From: Hypomyces perniciosus
Lineage: Eukaryota > Ascomycota > Sordariomycetes > Hypocreales > Hypocreaceae
Direction of reading: 5' to 3'
Assembly (NCBI GenBank): GCA_008477525.1
Contig: SPDT01000001.1
Coordinates: forward strand, 434,001-498,000
DNA length: 64,000 nucleotides
Both the position numbers and the translations under genes were made by a program. Of this stretch, positions 12,282 to 27,361 are shown piece after piece (the stretch's first letter is position 1; each line of letters begins with the position of its first letter). Below the pieces are notes generated by a model, which did not search any database, had not been told where the DNA came from, and saw only the letters and a list, made by a program, of their open reading frames with translations.

Positions 12282-12811
12282 ACGACGGGACACACGAGAA
12301 GAAAAATGAGAACAAAGAAACCGGGAAAGAAAAGAAGAATTGCTGTGTGATTTTTCCTGCGGGCTGCTTGCATATCTACTACATATAGTACGGCGTTTTG
12401 GGGCGGAAAGGGAAACTTTCTTCTTCCGGGGAGGCGGATATTCTGGAGGGAAGGGGAAAGGGGTTCCTGTATGTAATCCATACTACTATCTCTGTCACGG
12501 TCGAAATGGGACGCTTTGAATGATCAACCTCTCGCAGCACCTCTTCCATGTTAGTACCTAGGTCATCATAGTATATTTTACACTTTGATTAACTAAAAAC
12601 ATCCGCCACATAAAAGTCACGGCTAGTAGTTATCTTCAAATCCCACCCACACAGCAAGAGACATCGATGCCCAGGACTTTGAATTTTTCTCTACCAACAG
12701 GAACCGCCACCCATCTGAAAAAAAAGGACCAAAAATGCCTGACAAACCTATATAACGCCATACTCTACCCCTACCATTGTCGTACTCGCATCCCATTTGC
12801 ACGGATCTTGT
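12282..12811. other. Convergent intergenic, eIF3i / ISWI 3' ends
   Basis: 530 nt of 3' flanks from two convergent genes. No gene or repeat is recognised; several A-rich runs could serve as polyadenylation signals. Confidence 0.6.
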
Positions 12812-15800
12812 TCATTTCTTCTTCTTGCTGCTCTTCTTCGCCTTTGATGAGCCACCGGCGTTGGAGTTGGCGTTGGACGCAACGCTGGAGGCTCTTGAGG
12901 GCGTGGCAGAGCTAGCTTTGCTGGACTTGGACTTGACGTTATCAAGAGCCTTATTCTAGCAGGGCCAAGTTAGTTGCGGGTCTCACTCTATATCCATCGG
13001 GGGAAACGTACCTTCACGCCATTCTTGGACTTCTTCTTCGCAGGGGCCATGCTCAGGACACTATCCTCATCGTTCTCCTCGTCGGGGTCGCGTTTCAATT
13101 TGCCATTGACACCATTTGAGCCTTTTGCGGCGCTGTTACCCTCCTCAAATTCCTTGACAATAGTAGTAAGCAAGGTCGTGCACCGACGAGACAATTCGAT
13201 TGGAGTTCGGCTCAAGAAGAACCAGTCGAAACGAAAGAGAGGAGATTTGCGGATCTCATCTCTCATGTTCTCGTAAAGATTTTCAGAATCGATACCGAAA
13301 CGATCAAGAAGGACCAACAAGAATCGATCCTCCTCCTCACTATACACCTTCTTGTTTGTGGTGGATACCGAGTAGTTGATCTTCAATTGCTGGAGAGGTA
13401 CCCGGTATTGTTGCATCTTCTTGCGGAGAAGTTTGCCCTGGTGCTCGATTCGCCTCGTGCGTTCCTCGCCGTCTTCAACAATTTTGATGTATTTGTTGTA
13501 GTCAGAAATCTCCGTATACCTTTGCCAGAAAACCTTGGCGTATGCCTTGATTTCTGCAGGTGTCTTGCTGTCGACCTCCTTGGATACGCCCTCATAGTCA
13601 GTCCGCCCACATTTGCCGGATCCGTTGACAAACTGCTGGAAGTCACGACGGTTCCATTGACCGAATCCTTGGGTAGAGAGCTCTTCCTTCTCTGCCCGCT
13701 CCTCGTCCGTCAGCGGAGTTGCATTGTCGATTTCCTGCTGGTCAAGTGCTCTCTCGGCCTCGCGTTCCGACAAATTCTCTTCGTCCCCGTCAGGTAGAGG
13801 CACCTTGTATCCAATTTCCTTCCTGTAGAAGGCCGTCTCCCTATCTTGGAGATCCCGTAAACGAGGCGGATAGAACTGGTAGTCATGCACCGCGACTTGT
13901 TTTGGTGCCCGAGGGGCCTTAGGTTTGGCCTCAGTCTTCGGGTTGGGGTACATGGCCTGTCTAAAGTACTTATCCATGGAGTAGGACTGTTCCTTGCGCT
14001 CTCGTTTAGTTGGGTTAATCCAGTTCATACCAATGTTCTTCTTTGTATTGGCAAAATTTTCTCCGTTCCACTCGTAAGCCGATTCTGATGTGAACTTTTG
14101 CAGATCTTCAATGCCCAGTTTCTCGTACTTGGCATTCAATTCTTTCGTTCGAGACTCGCCTCGGTTCAAGATCTCGTCAATGTCCTCGTCATCGAGCTCC
14201 TTATCTTTGTTCGCTGCATCATCAGTAGGACCCTTGGATTGGAAGACCTTTTCGGCTCCGTGTTGAATCATGGACAGAAGCTCGTCCTTGTTCGCTGCAG
14301 CTTTCGCTGCGACCTGGGCTCTGCCTTGCTGGATAACCACTTGATCAAGGCGTAATTTCTGAGCCGCTCGCTCAAGCACCTTTTCTTCAATGGCGTTATC
14401 CGTCACGAATCTGTAGACCACCACCTGCTTTGTCTGGCCGATACGATGCGCGCGATCCATGGCCTGAAGATCGGCCTGAGGGTTCCAATCGCTGTCGTAG
14501 AGAACAACAATGTCTGCCGTTGTCAAATTGATACCCAAGCCACCAGCTCTGGTTGTCAACAAAAAGATGAACTTTTCTGATCCAGGCTTGTTATACTCAT
14601 CAATAGCGGCAATACGATCCTCGTGCGCGGTTCCACCATCAATACGACAGTACTTGTACTGTCTGAAAACGCAGTAATCCTCCAGGATGTCTAACAGTCG
14701 ACTCATTTGAGAGAAGATCAGAACTCTACTTCCCTGTGTCTGCAGTCGCGCTAGCAGTTTATCGAGAACTTTCATCTTGCCGGCGTTGAAAACCAAGTGC
14801 TCATCAGTCGTATAAGGAGGGCCGGGTTCAGCACCTTCAAAGAGGTAAGGGTGATTGCAGCACTTTCGAAGCTGCATGACAATATTGAGAAGTCGAGTTT
14901 TTGATTCTCGTTTCCCTCCGGCACCGTTTACGGCATCAATGTCCTTCTCAAGGATCTTTTGGTACCACTTGACCTGCATCTCGGACATGCCCAAGTACAC
15001 GTTAATTTCTTTCTTTGGCAGGAGGCTCTTTTCGACATCACTCTTGACACGCCGAAGCAAGAATGGACGCAGGACTCGATGCAATTGCTGGACAACCTGG
15101 TCTTGGTCCTGGTCCTGTCCTGAGAACCACTGATCGAAAGCGTCGGCATCACCAAAGACGTCAGGCAAGAGGAAATTCAGGAGGGCCCAAAGTTCATGCA
15201 GATTATTCTGCAGAGGGGTACCCGTAATGAGAAGACGGTTTCGAGAGTTAAAGAGTCGAATGACTTGCGAGAGAGAGGACTCCTCGTTCTTGATACGGTG
15301 TGCCTATTTATTTGTTAGTGGTGTTGGGACTCAGATCAGGGTGTACAGTACCTCATCGATGATAATATATTCCCAAGCAAATTTCCTCAAGTGTGCCTTC
15401 TCCCTCAACACCATTTCATAACTGGTAATGCAAACATCAAACTTCTCGTCTACAAGGCGCTCATTGATGAGCTCATGTCGCTCATCCTTGGCGCCCTGCA
15501 GCACAAGAACATTGACTTCGGGTGTCCACTTGGCAAATTCTCGCTTCCAGTTGTCCAGTGTCGACTTCGGAACCATGACGAGGTGTGGGCCTGTGATACC
15601 CATGATATGACGAAGATATCCGAGGAATGAAATGGTCTGGAGTGTCTTGCCCAGACCCATTTCGTCAGCAAGAATGCCCGAGATGCCGTTTTCGTGAAGC
15701 GATATTAGCCAGTTAAGGCCTGCAACTTGATAGTCTCTCATGGTTCCTTGCACAAACGAAGGGGATTCTCTGAAGACCGTCTCTGCCGATCCGCCATGCT

Positions 15801-16423
15801 TTTCGTCATTCAGCAGCTCAGCGTCTTCTTCGGCTTCCGTTCGTCGTCGTCTATCACTCGTAGCACCTCCTTTCCTGCCGGCGGCCTTCTTCCCTCGAGC
15901 AGCTTCTGCATTCTGACGGTCGATCTCAGCCATGATATCTCGGATTTTGGGGTCTGGGTTCGTCTCAATGAAATGGCGGAACAGATCTGTAAGACCTAGG
16001 AGGTAGCGGAATCTCCGAATCGTATCGTCTTCCTATACAATCATCCAACTTAGCCTTACCATCGCCACAATTTGACAGTTGCCAGTCTTCGCAAAGAGAA
16101 GCCTACCTTTGATTCTCCGAGACGATCATGCTTCCTACCAAAGATACTTCTGCGCAATTGATTTGCCTCAGTGCGCCTCTTCCGGCCATCTGTGAGGGGC
16201 TCGCCAGCTACGCTACTCGCTGTAGTGTTGGGATTGGTATCGGAGTCTGTGTAGTCTGGGGTTTCGTCAACCTCCTAGGGAAAAGAGTGAGCTTTACATC
16301 TTGGATATGTTAGGGACCACCAGATTAAAAGCCACCGACCATTTCCTCTCCATGCCGGTGCTCTGGGGCATCAGACATAGACGCGTCGGTGTCCACGCCG
16401 TTGTTCCGAGACCGCGGAGCCAT
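12812..16423 (-). CDS. isw1: ISWI-family chromatin-remodelling ATPase
   Basis: Five exons, 16423-16340, 16274-16107, 16032-15352, 15303-13012 and 12955-12812, give 1122 aa with consistent phases. The acidic N-terminus is followed by an AutoN-like basic block ([15 protein letters not shown]), then the SNF2 ATPase: [15 protein letters not shown], the P-loop [11 protein letters not shown], and the DEAH box (IIIDEAHRIKN, reconstituted across a 48-nt intron). The second RecA lobe has [17 protein letters not shown] and [12 protein letters not shown]. The C-terminal half matches HAND-SANT-SLIDE ([17 protein letters not shown]). The last exon encodes a Ser/Lys-rich tail. ISWI enzymes slide and space nucleosomes in the nucleus. 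Whether this corresponds to yeast Isw1 or Isw2 is not resolved, so the symbol is provisional. Confidence 0.95.
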
Positions 16424-17437
16424 TGCGACCAAAGCCTCAGAGGGCCTCTTTACGCGACTGGAGTTCACGAAACGCGCCTAAATGCGCCTTCGACCAGATG
16501 TGCAAAGGGACCCAAGTGTTCTCCCTCAAGCGTGATAAATTAGTCTGATGAATAACGGCGAGTTGCTGTAGTTTTGGTTGTCAGGATGACTCCCTTTGTT
16601 GCAGAGAAAGTGTAGATGTTTTTTTGAAGTGCCGCCGGGAGGAATCTCGAGGTGCTCATCGAAAAGGCTGGCGACTTTCGGCCTAGCGCGCGCAGGTCCC
16701 ACCCTTGTCTGGCCCTCCACGCCAGAAGGCTAAAGGGCTGCACCCCACCTTCTTCGGGAATGGAATAAAGAAGTCCCGTATTTCGTACTCCACTGAAAGT
16801 ATGGAAACGACGTCACGGATCAGGGGACCTCTTACCCCGGATCAACGTGCTCCGTGCTCCGTAAGAACAACGCTATTAGAGTTCCGATGAAACTCATCAA
16901 GAATACACAACCAGTACCTAACCGTAGTGCCATGCAGTGGAATTAGTCTTTAGATGAGAGCAAACTACTGTGCTATTCGCTTTAAACCATTTGTATCTAT
17001 CTCCTATTCAGAGTTGGCCTGTCCATAATTTCATCAGGTTTGTGTTTCATGCCGAGACTTGAGTCACGTGGCACGTCCCTCCACCCCACATGCCGTTCTA
17101 CCATCTTCGCCCGCCTTCCCAAGCCTCGAGTTTGTGGCCCTGGACCACCTCATCAAGGTCTACTATTCTCCTAGACGAAATCGTTACATAAACTCGGACA
17201 GCTCTACAGCAGCCCCGATAGCATACGGCTTCTCAAAAAGATACGAGATAGCCCTTCGCTTCCTCGTTACTAGACTCTTCGTTGAGTCACACAGTGGGGG
17301 GGTCCCTGTGTTCGCCTTCAGTACATACGCTCACGGGTCTCCATCCGAAGGTAAGGGTACAACCCCTCGTTCTCATCCACACGGCTCTAACCAACCAGTG
17401 CCAGGTTTTGGCATATCGGAGACGACCCGTTTCGACG
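16424..17437. other. Divergent intergenic, ISWI / uncharacterised gene
   Basis: About 1.0 kb separates divergent starts. No gene is recognised. The right half contains a CT-rich leader upstream of the gene at 17438. Confidence 0.6.
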
Positions 17438-18199
17438 ATGGATTCCTTGAGAGGCCACCTTGGTGCCGCGGGCAAGCAGGCCGCCCTAAATGACTCGCCC
17501 GAGCAGCTCCTTGACGTTTTCAAGGCCGCCGCCCTCTCCGTGACCAAGCTGTATAAGACCTCTGCCCGAGCGGAAGCCCGAGCCCGAGCCGACGGATATC
17601 AGGAATGTTTGGATGATCTTCTCGCTTTTTTGGACAAGGAAAACATCGGCCTAGGCGATGGCGAGGGTTGGAGGATACGGAGGTGGGCAACCGAAAGACT
17701 TGATGGACGGGATACGGGGCTTCAGAGCGCCGAAAGCGAAGACGAGGTCGAAAAGAACGATAGGACGTCCACTCCCGAGATTACGCGGCCGAGCACCGAA
17801 CCACAGGCTTCCACACAGACACAAGCAAGAACGGTTTCCCCTCTGGCCAACGTCCCTCCAGCCAACGTTCCTCCGACCAACGTCACACCCATGAACGAAG
17901 AGCCAACTCGCTTCGTGGTACCAACACAAGATACGTTTACTTTCCATTCATCATACCCGAATATCGCAACCCTCGACTTATCCGACGCACGACCTCAAGA
18001 AAGTCCTGCCTTTCCACCATCGATAAGCTCAAAATCTCGCTTCACTGCCAGCTCTTCCAGGTCTGGTCCGAGGTCGTCCACACATCTTGGCCGAGGGGCT
18101 GGAACGAAACGAAGGATGGACTTTGACGACTTTTTTGGCGGCTGTCTAGATGGAAAGGATCCCTTCGGCAACGGAGGCAAACGCAGTCGACATACATGA
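17438..18199 (+). CDS. Uncharacterised fungal-type protein, 253 aa
   Basis: A single exon starts at the ATG in CGACGATGGAT (MDSLRGHLGAAGKQ). Residues ~15-85 form a helical segment (LLDVFKAAALSVTKLYKT, then YQECLDDLLAFLDKENIG and GWRIRRWATERLDG) of a kind I associate with conserved fungal proteins of unknown function; a DUF4588-type label is possible but unverified. The rest is low complexity and Ser/Thr/Pro-rich, with a threefold NVPP/NVTP repeat near residues 133-147. It ends in a basic/glycine tail (GTKRRMDFDDFFGG, then GGKRSRHT) that could act as a nuclear localisation signal. No signal peptide or membrane segment is seen, and I assign no function. Confidence 0.75.
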   Translation: MDSLRGHLGAAGKQAALNDSPEQLLDVFKAAALSVTKLYKTSARAEARARADGYQECLDDLLAFLDKENIGLGDGEGWRIRRWATERLDGRDTGLQSAESEDEVEKNDRTSTPEITRPSTEPQASTQTQARTVSPLANVPPANVPPTNVTPMNEEPTRFVVPTQDTFTFHSSYPNIATLDLSDARPQESPAFPPSISSKSRFTASSSRSGPRSSTHLGRGAGTKRRMDFDDFFGGCLDGKDPFGNGGKRSRHT

Positions 18200-18625
18200 T
18201 CGGATTTGGTTTTTTATTTCTGCCTGCGAACATGTCATTCAGATACAACTGACATAACACCATCGCAATTTCGTGTGTACATCGGAGGGAAGCGCATGGG
18301 TAACTGCTGGACATGGGAGGTAGCATAGATCATAAGTGGCGTTCCGGAAGATATGGACGGTCTACATCTAAGGTGTCAAGGGTCGGGTTTCTCATCATTC
18401 ATATCTGGAGGCCGTTTCGAAATGGAAAGCATGGATGGGAGTAATCTACATCTACCATAAATCAACACCACTAGTTGGTTGTCAGATCTGACTATGTATT
18501 TTTTTTCTCCTCTGTGACTTCTAAGCCAAAGCCGTGTTCCATTCTTTCATGTAATATGTGATGCCAAACTCAACCCACAATGCGCATATGTACAAATCAA
18601 GCATGGAGAGTATCCAGCATGTCTA
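18200..18625. other. Convergent intergenic, 3' flanks
   Basis: 426 nt between the convergent stops of the uncharacterised gene and the proton channel. No gene or repeat is recognised. Confidence 0.6.
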
Positions 18626-19323
18626 CTATTCATGGCCAGAGTGAGTCTGAGAATCCAGCCCCAACTGAGCTCGTAGGGTGTTATTCTCATCTGCAAGCTC
18701 TTCCAACTGCTGTTCCAGCAACTCCATTCTCTCAGCCGCTCCCAAGACCACTTCTTCGGAGATCTTGGCTAAGCGCCAAAGACGGAGGACAACAATAAGC
18801 GAACCAATAGACTCCGTAAGACCCTGGGAAGCTATGTCTATGGTGAAGCTCGCCACGATGATGGTTGCGTCAAACAGATGAAACCATGATGCAAGATAAC
18901 TTGGTTTGTTCAAGTCAGACGCGGTATTAGTAGTATAACAGTTGAAAGGACCTACCTCAGCCCAAAGGTAAACAGGCATACCGCCAACTCTAAAAGAAAC
19001 AGGCTGCTGAAGACGAATCCCGCGGTTTCAAGGCTATGCGTGATGCGCTCTACCCAAGGCTCGTCGTTCTGGTGCATTTCGCAGGCAATCAGCTGGATAA
19101 AGACATTTGCGAGCAGCGCCGCAACGTCTAGAGCTACAATTCCCATGATGATGAAGTGCTTCGTTCGGGAAGCGAGGAGCTGCCGGCTGATCTTGCGGCA
19201 CTTGCGAAAGCACCGTGTGATGGTAGAAGCCCCATCCCGTAATGGTTGATTCTGTTCATAGGATTCACCGCCTCCATGGCGAGATGAGTGAAGCAGCGGC
19301 GTAGAAGATTCCTGACCAGGCAT
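18626..19323 (-). CDS. Voltage-gated proton channel, Hv1/HVCN1 type
   Basis: Exons 19323-18956 and 18899-18626 give 213 aa across a 56-nt intron. Four transmembrane segments form a stand-alone voltage-sensor domain without a pore. S1 contains D66 in VALDVAALL, at the position of the human selectivity-filter Asp112. S2 contains E112 (LFLLELAVC). S3 has D133 in FHLFDATIIVASF. S4 reads VVLRLWRLAKIS, with R162, R165 and K168 spaced as the human Arg205/208/211, so the third charge is Lys. A C-terminal heptad segment (ERMELLEQQLEELADENN) resembles the dimerising coiled coil of Hv1. In fungi such channels extrude protons across the plasma membrane; the cell context here is inferred. Charges and aspartates were assigned by eye alignment. 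Confidence 0.9.
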
Positions 19324-20062
19324 GATGGATGCTGGGTGTTTGGTGTTGAGAACACAATAATAGAGCATATAATGGCACGACTGATAGACACAAGATGTAA
19401 GACAGCAGGACAGAACAGGGAGTGTATTTCACACAATATTGGGAATAGCGAACGCGTCTACAGTTTACCAAAGCATGCAAAATGTACGGTAGTTGATACT
19501 AGCCCGAGCTGCTAAAACCAGGATGACCATGTGCTGACCTGGCGCTGCCGTTCTAGATGACACTGAAGGCAGTGAGGCGCAAGAGGGGTCGGTCGCGGCG
19601 ATCGCAAAAACGCGCCAGTCTTAATACTGGACGGACAAACTTCGGCTCTCTGTCGCGGGATGGTGCGCAAGAGGCGTTGTGACGCTCATTGTCCTTGAAT
19701 TCTTTCTCCGTTTACACTTTGTCGACAACATTTCGTTGGTCGCAGACACGTTTATTGTCGCGTCCGATATCGTTGCAGCCAGTTAATCCAGGTTAGTGAT
19801 TGGTTTTTTTTTAAACCCCCCTGCAAGGAACAAACGCCTGCAGGTCTCATGTTCCTTTTGAGCTTGTTTCCAACCTGCCGCCTGCTGGAACGCAGTTAGG
19901 CTTTAGTTCCCAACTTTCCTTGTAGCCGCCTTTCACTTTGATTTGCATTGTTTTATTCGCGGTTTTGTTCTTCTTTTGGGGAGCTATTGCTTACAATCTC
20001 GTTTCTTGACAGTATCTGAACACCCGAACAGAAACTGTGTCGATTCATCAGGCGCAAGCATC
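19324..20062. other. Divergent intergenic, proton channel / pab2
   Basis: 739 nt contain the divergent promoters. The pab2 side is pyrimidine-rich, with T-runs near 19806-19814. No gene is seen. Confidence 0.6.
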
Positions 20063-20790
20063 ATGTCGGACGCGGACAAGCCAGAGGGACTTCCCGAGGG
20101 GGAGCGCGAGCCGGAGAACGAGACTGCGGCCAGTGAAGAGGTGGGTTTTCGCATACAAAAATATGTCTACGCCCGATAAATCTGACACATGGCCATCAGG
20201 AGGAGATTCAGGCGATGAAGCGACGTGTTGCGGAGATGGAAGAGGAGGCGAAGAAGCTGCGCGAAATGCAGGCGACCTTGGAGCAGCAGTCGGCTGATCT
20301 CGCAGACGACAAGGAGTCAGTGGATTCGCGCAGTATCTTCGTCGGCAACGTCGACTACTCTGCGTCTCCCGAGGAGGTCCAGGCACACTTCCAGAGCTGC
20401 GGTTCCATCAACCGTGTGACCATCCTCCTTGACAAATTCACCGGACAGCCCAAGGGGTAAGTACAAGACTTTGCTACTACCGACCCCAGTCGCGACATTT
20501 GCAGCAGGTGCTGACTGTTTCATCATCATAGTTACGCCTACGTTGAGTTTACGGAGCCCAGCTTGGTCGCTCAGGCTCTAGTCTTAAACGAGAGCGTCTT
20601 CAAGGGGCGCAACATCAAGGTCACCCCCAAGCGTACCAATATCCCAGGCATGAGCCGTGGCCGTGGACGAGGAGGGTTCCGCGGTGGTGGCGGTGGCGGC
20701 AGAGGGGGATTCCAGAGCCGTGGAGGGTTCCCTCGTGGTGGCTATCGGGGAGGTTACCGAGGTCGTGGAAGGGGCTACACCCCTTACTAG
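20063..20790 (+). CDS. pab2: Nuclear poly(A)-binding protein, PABPN1/Pab2 type
   Basis: Exons 20063-20140, 20200-20456 and 20532-20790 give 197 aa. An acidic N-terminus leads into a coiled coil ([20 protein letters not shown]), then one RRM with RNP2 IFVGNVDY and RNP1 KGYAYVEF, which is completed only by splicing GG|T. The tail is RG/RGG-rich ([13 protein letters not shown] onward), as in Pab2/PABPN1, where the arginines are methylated. The family binds poly(A) tails in the nucleus and acts in polyadenylation and in exosome-dependent RNA turnover. Reading into intron 2 meets a stop at once (AAG GGG TAA), so intron retention would truncate the RRM and remove the RGG tail. Confidence 0.95.
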
Positions 20791-22766
20791 GCGCAAGGCA
20801 GTGATTCTCCTGGCACTGGACCTGTCCAAGGCAATGGACAGCACGGTGACCTGCACGTGGATGTCCGACCACCCGAAAAAAGGTTCATTATCACTCGCGA
20901 GTGATTGCATTCTCGAGGATTTCAGTGGATGGTTCATGCGGATGATAAGGATATCCTGCATCTAGTTGAGATAACCAAGGAGGCAGGGCTTATACCCAGG
21001 GACACAGACAGGGAAAGGGGGGTGAGTTTGTTTCTTGACTTTGACCAGGGGAAAATCTCTTTCAAATTGAGTTTGTAGTTGGGTTCAGATTGAGAGACTC
21101 ATCAGATAGGACGAGTCAGCCCTGTGTATAGTACAACCAGAACTGCAGAAGGGACAGGAATTGGAGTTTAGGCCTGATATTGATTCCAGAAACTAGCTTG
21201 GGGTCGACTGATTAGACGAAGGGGTTTGGTTTTCATTCTTATTTTTCTTCCTTCCACTTGTCTTAGTTTATGAGGGCATTGCATCCTCTTGAGATGTCAA
21301 AAAGATCGGCATATTGTCAGCGACGCCAAGACGCCAGCCGTATCTCCAGGTTACTCTACCGTGAGCTAAGCCACATATGGGTTGCGTGGCATACAGAATC
21401 GTGAGTGTTTGAAGGTTTGAAGAATTGGTAGTATTTGGTGAGCCTGAAACCGAGGTCACGGAGGCAATTTCTCAGAAGATCTATTTTCAGCAACGCCGGG
21501 CCCATAATGCAAATTACACCTATCGGATAACACGTCTCGATTGGCCACAGTGGGCAGTGAGTCAAGAAGTAGTAGTACTCGTAGTATCATAATACAGGTT
21601 TTTGTAAGTCTCTTTGCTTACGATGCATCTGAATATGGTGCTTACGAGGTCATGTCATGCCTCATCATATTTCAAAGCACGCCTCAGTCTCAGCGTTGCA
21701 AATGGAATCAAAGGGCTTCTCACATCTCTTACTCGTAGTACTCGTAGTACTCGTAGCTGTCATCAGATCCGCTACAAAGAGTATCGCACACTCGCCACCT
21801 TCATATGCCCAGGTATTAGTCGGACTTGGCTGGGACAAGCCTATTTGCTAAGTTCTTTGTTTGTGTATTACTCTCCTTTCCGAAAAGGTACCTACCCATT
21901 TATCACCACAAATTGCAATGATAAAGCACGTCAACCGTGAACAATCTTTGCCTTGGTCTCAAGCAAGGAGGCTGCCGGAACGCCGACCCATACGCACGGG
22001 TGCTCCTATTAGGTATACTGAGAGTACGAGTAGTAAGTAGTACGAAGTACTGTAATGGCTAAAGGTGAGAAGCTGTCGTCCCCTGACAGTTCCCTCGTCG
22101 ACATCAAACTCCGTATTCGCAGTGTCCAAAACGGTACCTTGAGATGAGGAATATTTATCAGAGAGCAAAACCAAACTGGTACTTCTGGCGCATGTATTAG
22201 CCACACACCAAGGAGGCCGCCATAATGTCTCCCCACCTGCATGCGACACGGCGCCAGCCAACCAACGACGGCTAGCTGTGACCGCAGCAATCGGATCACT
22301 GCTGAGGGGATTCTGTCATCGGCTGCTGTGGCATCTTGCTTTCCTCTCTTTTTCATCATCGCCTTCTCCTGCTGTTGGTCTGCCGTGGCATCTGCCATTC
22401 ATTATCTTGCTTAGCAACCATTCGCAACATTCCCCCTACGAGTACAGCTTGACCAGCGCGTCACGTGCTCCTTATCGCGCCCGCCACCCAGCCACAGACC
22501 TTGTTTCCAGAGCGGGGGGGAGGAGTCTGTCTGGTCATCAACATCCAGCTGTACGGAGTACTTCGTACACAGCCCCAACTTTGCTCAGCTCGTGCATCTC
22601 AGTCGTCGTCAGTCGTCAGTCGCCGTCCTCATTAATCGTCTCGACGCCTCTCGAACCGTCGTCTCTGCGCCGGTGCCGACTTTGTGGATTGTTGCGGTAG
22701 ATCTCGGTTCTCGAAGGCTGGTGTTGCGGTGCCTGGCGCGCTGCATCATAAACGAGAGGCGACAAG
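20791..22766. other. Intergenic, ~2.0 kb, upstream of the HECT ligase
   Basis: No convincing gene is seen. Contents include TACGAAGTA at 22041-22049, an overlapping TACGGAGTA/TACTTCGTA pair at 22552-22567, and a short CGTAGTACT tandem at about 21730-21756. The last ~450 nt are pyrimidine-rich and probably hold the rsp5 promoter and 5' UTR. Confidence 0.6.
21730..21756. repeat. CGTAGTACT short tandem repeat
   Basis: About three copies of a 9-nt unit (ACTCGTAGT phase) stand in tandem in intergenic DNA. It is related in composition to the dispersed TACTCCGTA family but not identical. Confidence 0.6.
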
Positions 22767-25592
<2,826 letters not shown>

Positions 25593-26540
25593 ACGGTGGT
25601 GATGTATGCTATATCGGGGGCACTGGATCGATTTCCCTTTCCGCGCTCTGTAACCTCCTTCCGAAACAAATTTCCCCACATCCCCTCGCTCATCCTTTGA
25701 TTTCTGGGTATATATGCTTTGGTTGAAGAGTCAACAGACCTGGTATGTTCGGCGCTGGTGGATTTACTGTTATCAATATGAAAGCAACGCTACTATCATC
25801 ATCACCATACGAAAATAAGAAAAAAAGAGGGGGGGCAGACTCATGCCATACCTATTAAATGCGTGGGCTGGAGAGCCAACAACACAGCGATGGAGAGAAA
25901 GTGGTCTACCATGAAAGTCGAAATACTACAGCGGTGGGGTTGTTGGCATTGTTTGATGAATCCGGCATTCCGCTCAAACTATTACAGCGGGTGGTCATTA
26001 TTATTTCAATTTCGAGATTGCGAATGTTAACTGTGTCAGAGTGTAGTTTGAAGCGTGTGGCTAGTAATAGCAAGAAACTTGATATATCTGCATTCAGCGT
26101 ATATACTACACAAGAACTTGAATGAATGAACTTTTGGCGACATGACAGGCATACCAGATCATACCTAATTGCCTGGGTATGTGATCAATGTGTGGGGGTT
26201 TATGATGAGATTTGTTTCCGACTTGGTTGGACGAGCAGCAGCTCAAGCTGCCATGTACGAGTATAAGGCCATGCCAGAAGAGTTCAGTCCACATCCGACA
26301 AGACACTTGAAACTCGGCATTGGTACAGTATGTTGGTAGGCATTCTACCATTCTACCTCCATAACTCACAGTGTATATACACTTTGACAAAAGAAAGTCG
26401 GGTAATATCTGGCGTGGCTTTCCTCGCCGTCCAGACAAATGCAGTCCCTCTGCCTCCCAGAATACCGCCCACTGCTTCTCCTCATGATCTACCCTCTCTA
26501 CAAACACTCCCATCCAATTTCCATCTTTTTTTCTTCTCTT
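25593..26540. other. Convergent intergenic, rsp5 / complex I subunit
   Basis: 948 nt of 3' flanks. No gene, tRNA or structured repeat is recognised; the sequence is AT-rich around 25790-26130. Confidence 0.6.
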
Positions 26541-27361
26541 TTACCGCCTGTACCACATTCTCGTAATCTTGGTGTTGCGCATCTTCCGCTGCAGTTGGAA
26601 GATACCATACATGAGAGCCTCACTGGTAGGCGGACACCCAGGGACGTAAATGTCGACGGGGACGATACGATCGCAGCCGCGGACAACGCTGTAGCTGTAG
26701 TGGTAGTAGCCGCCGCCGTTGGCGCAGCTGCCCATGGAGATGACCCAGCGGGGTTCGGGCATCTGGTCGTACACCTGGCGCAGGGCGGGGGCCATCTTGT
26801 TGGTGAGGGTGCCGGCGACAATCATGACATCGGACTGACGTGGAGAGGCACGGAAGATGATTCCCAGGCGATCCTGGTCGTATCGCGGGGTGGAGAGGTG
26901 CATCATTTCGACGGCGCAGCAGGCCAGACCGAAGGTCATGGGCCAGAGGGAGGATTGGCGGGCCCAGTTGGTGATGACGTCGAGGGAAGTGCTGAAAGAA
27001 AGAAGCAGTGTCAGATTACATGTCTCCCTGGATCAACGAGGCCGAGAGGGGAGCAGATGGAGACGTACAGCGCGTATTGAATGACACTTTTGGTGACCTC
27101 CTCGCTGGCCAGAGGGACCTCCTTCCGGGGCTTGGCCAGACGGGACGCACCGCCATGGGGCGCCAATGAAGTAGCACCTCGGCTCGAGCTCGTTGTGAAA
27201 GCTGCGGCGGCTCGGAAGGGGATCAGAGCGGACGTAGGCTTGACTGTTTGGGCGGCACAATGGTCAGAGCTGGGCGGGCAAATTCGCAAATGGGTGTGTT
27301 AACGAAAATTTGACGCACCTCGCAGGGCCATTGAGGCCGCTGATCGCGATGACTGCATCAT
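26541..27361 (-). CDS. Mitochondrial complex I PSST/20-kDa subunit (NDUFS7, NuoB-type)
   Basis: Exons 27361-27319, 27243-27069 and 26991-26541 give 222 aa. A presequence rich in Arg/Ser/Ala ([19 protein letters not shown], then [14 protein letters not shown]) precedes the mature part. Ligands of iron-sulfur cluster N2 are visible: the tandem cysteines in [12 protein letters not shown], the cysteine in [16 protein letters not shown], and the cysteine in [11 protein letters not shown]. The subunit sits in the peripheral arm at the quinone site of NADH:ubiquinone oxidoreductase in the inner mitochondrial membrane. The start has two consecutive ATGs (27361 and 27358) and either could serve. Confidence 0.96.
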
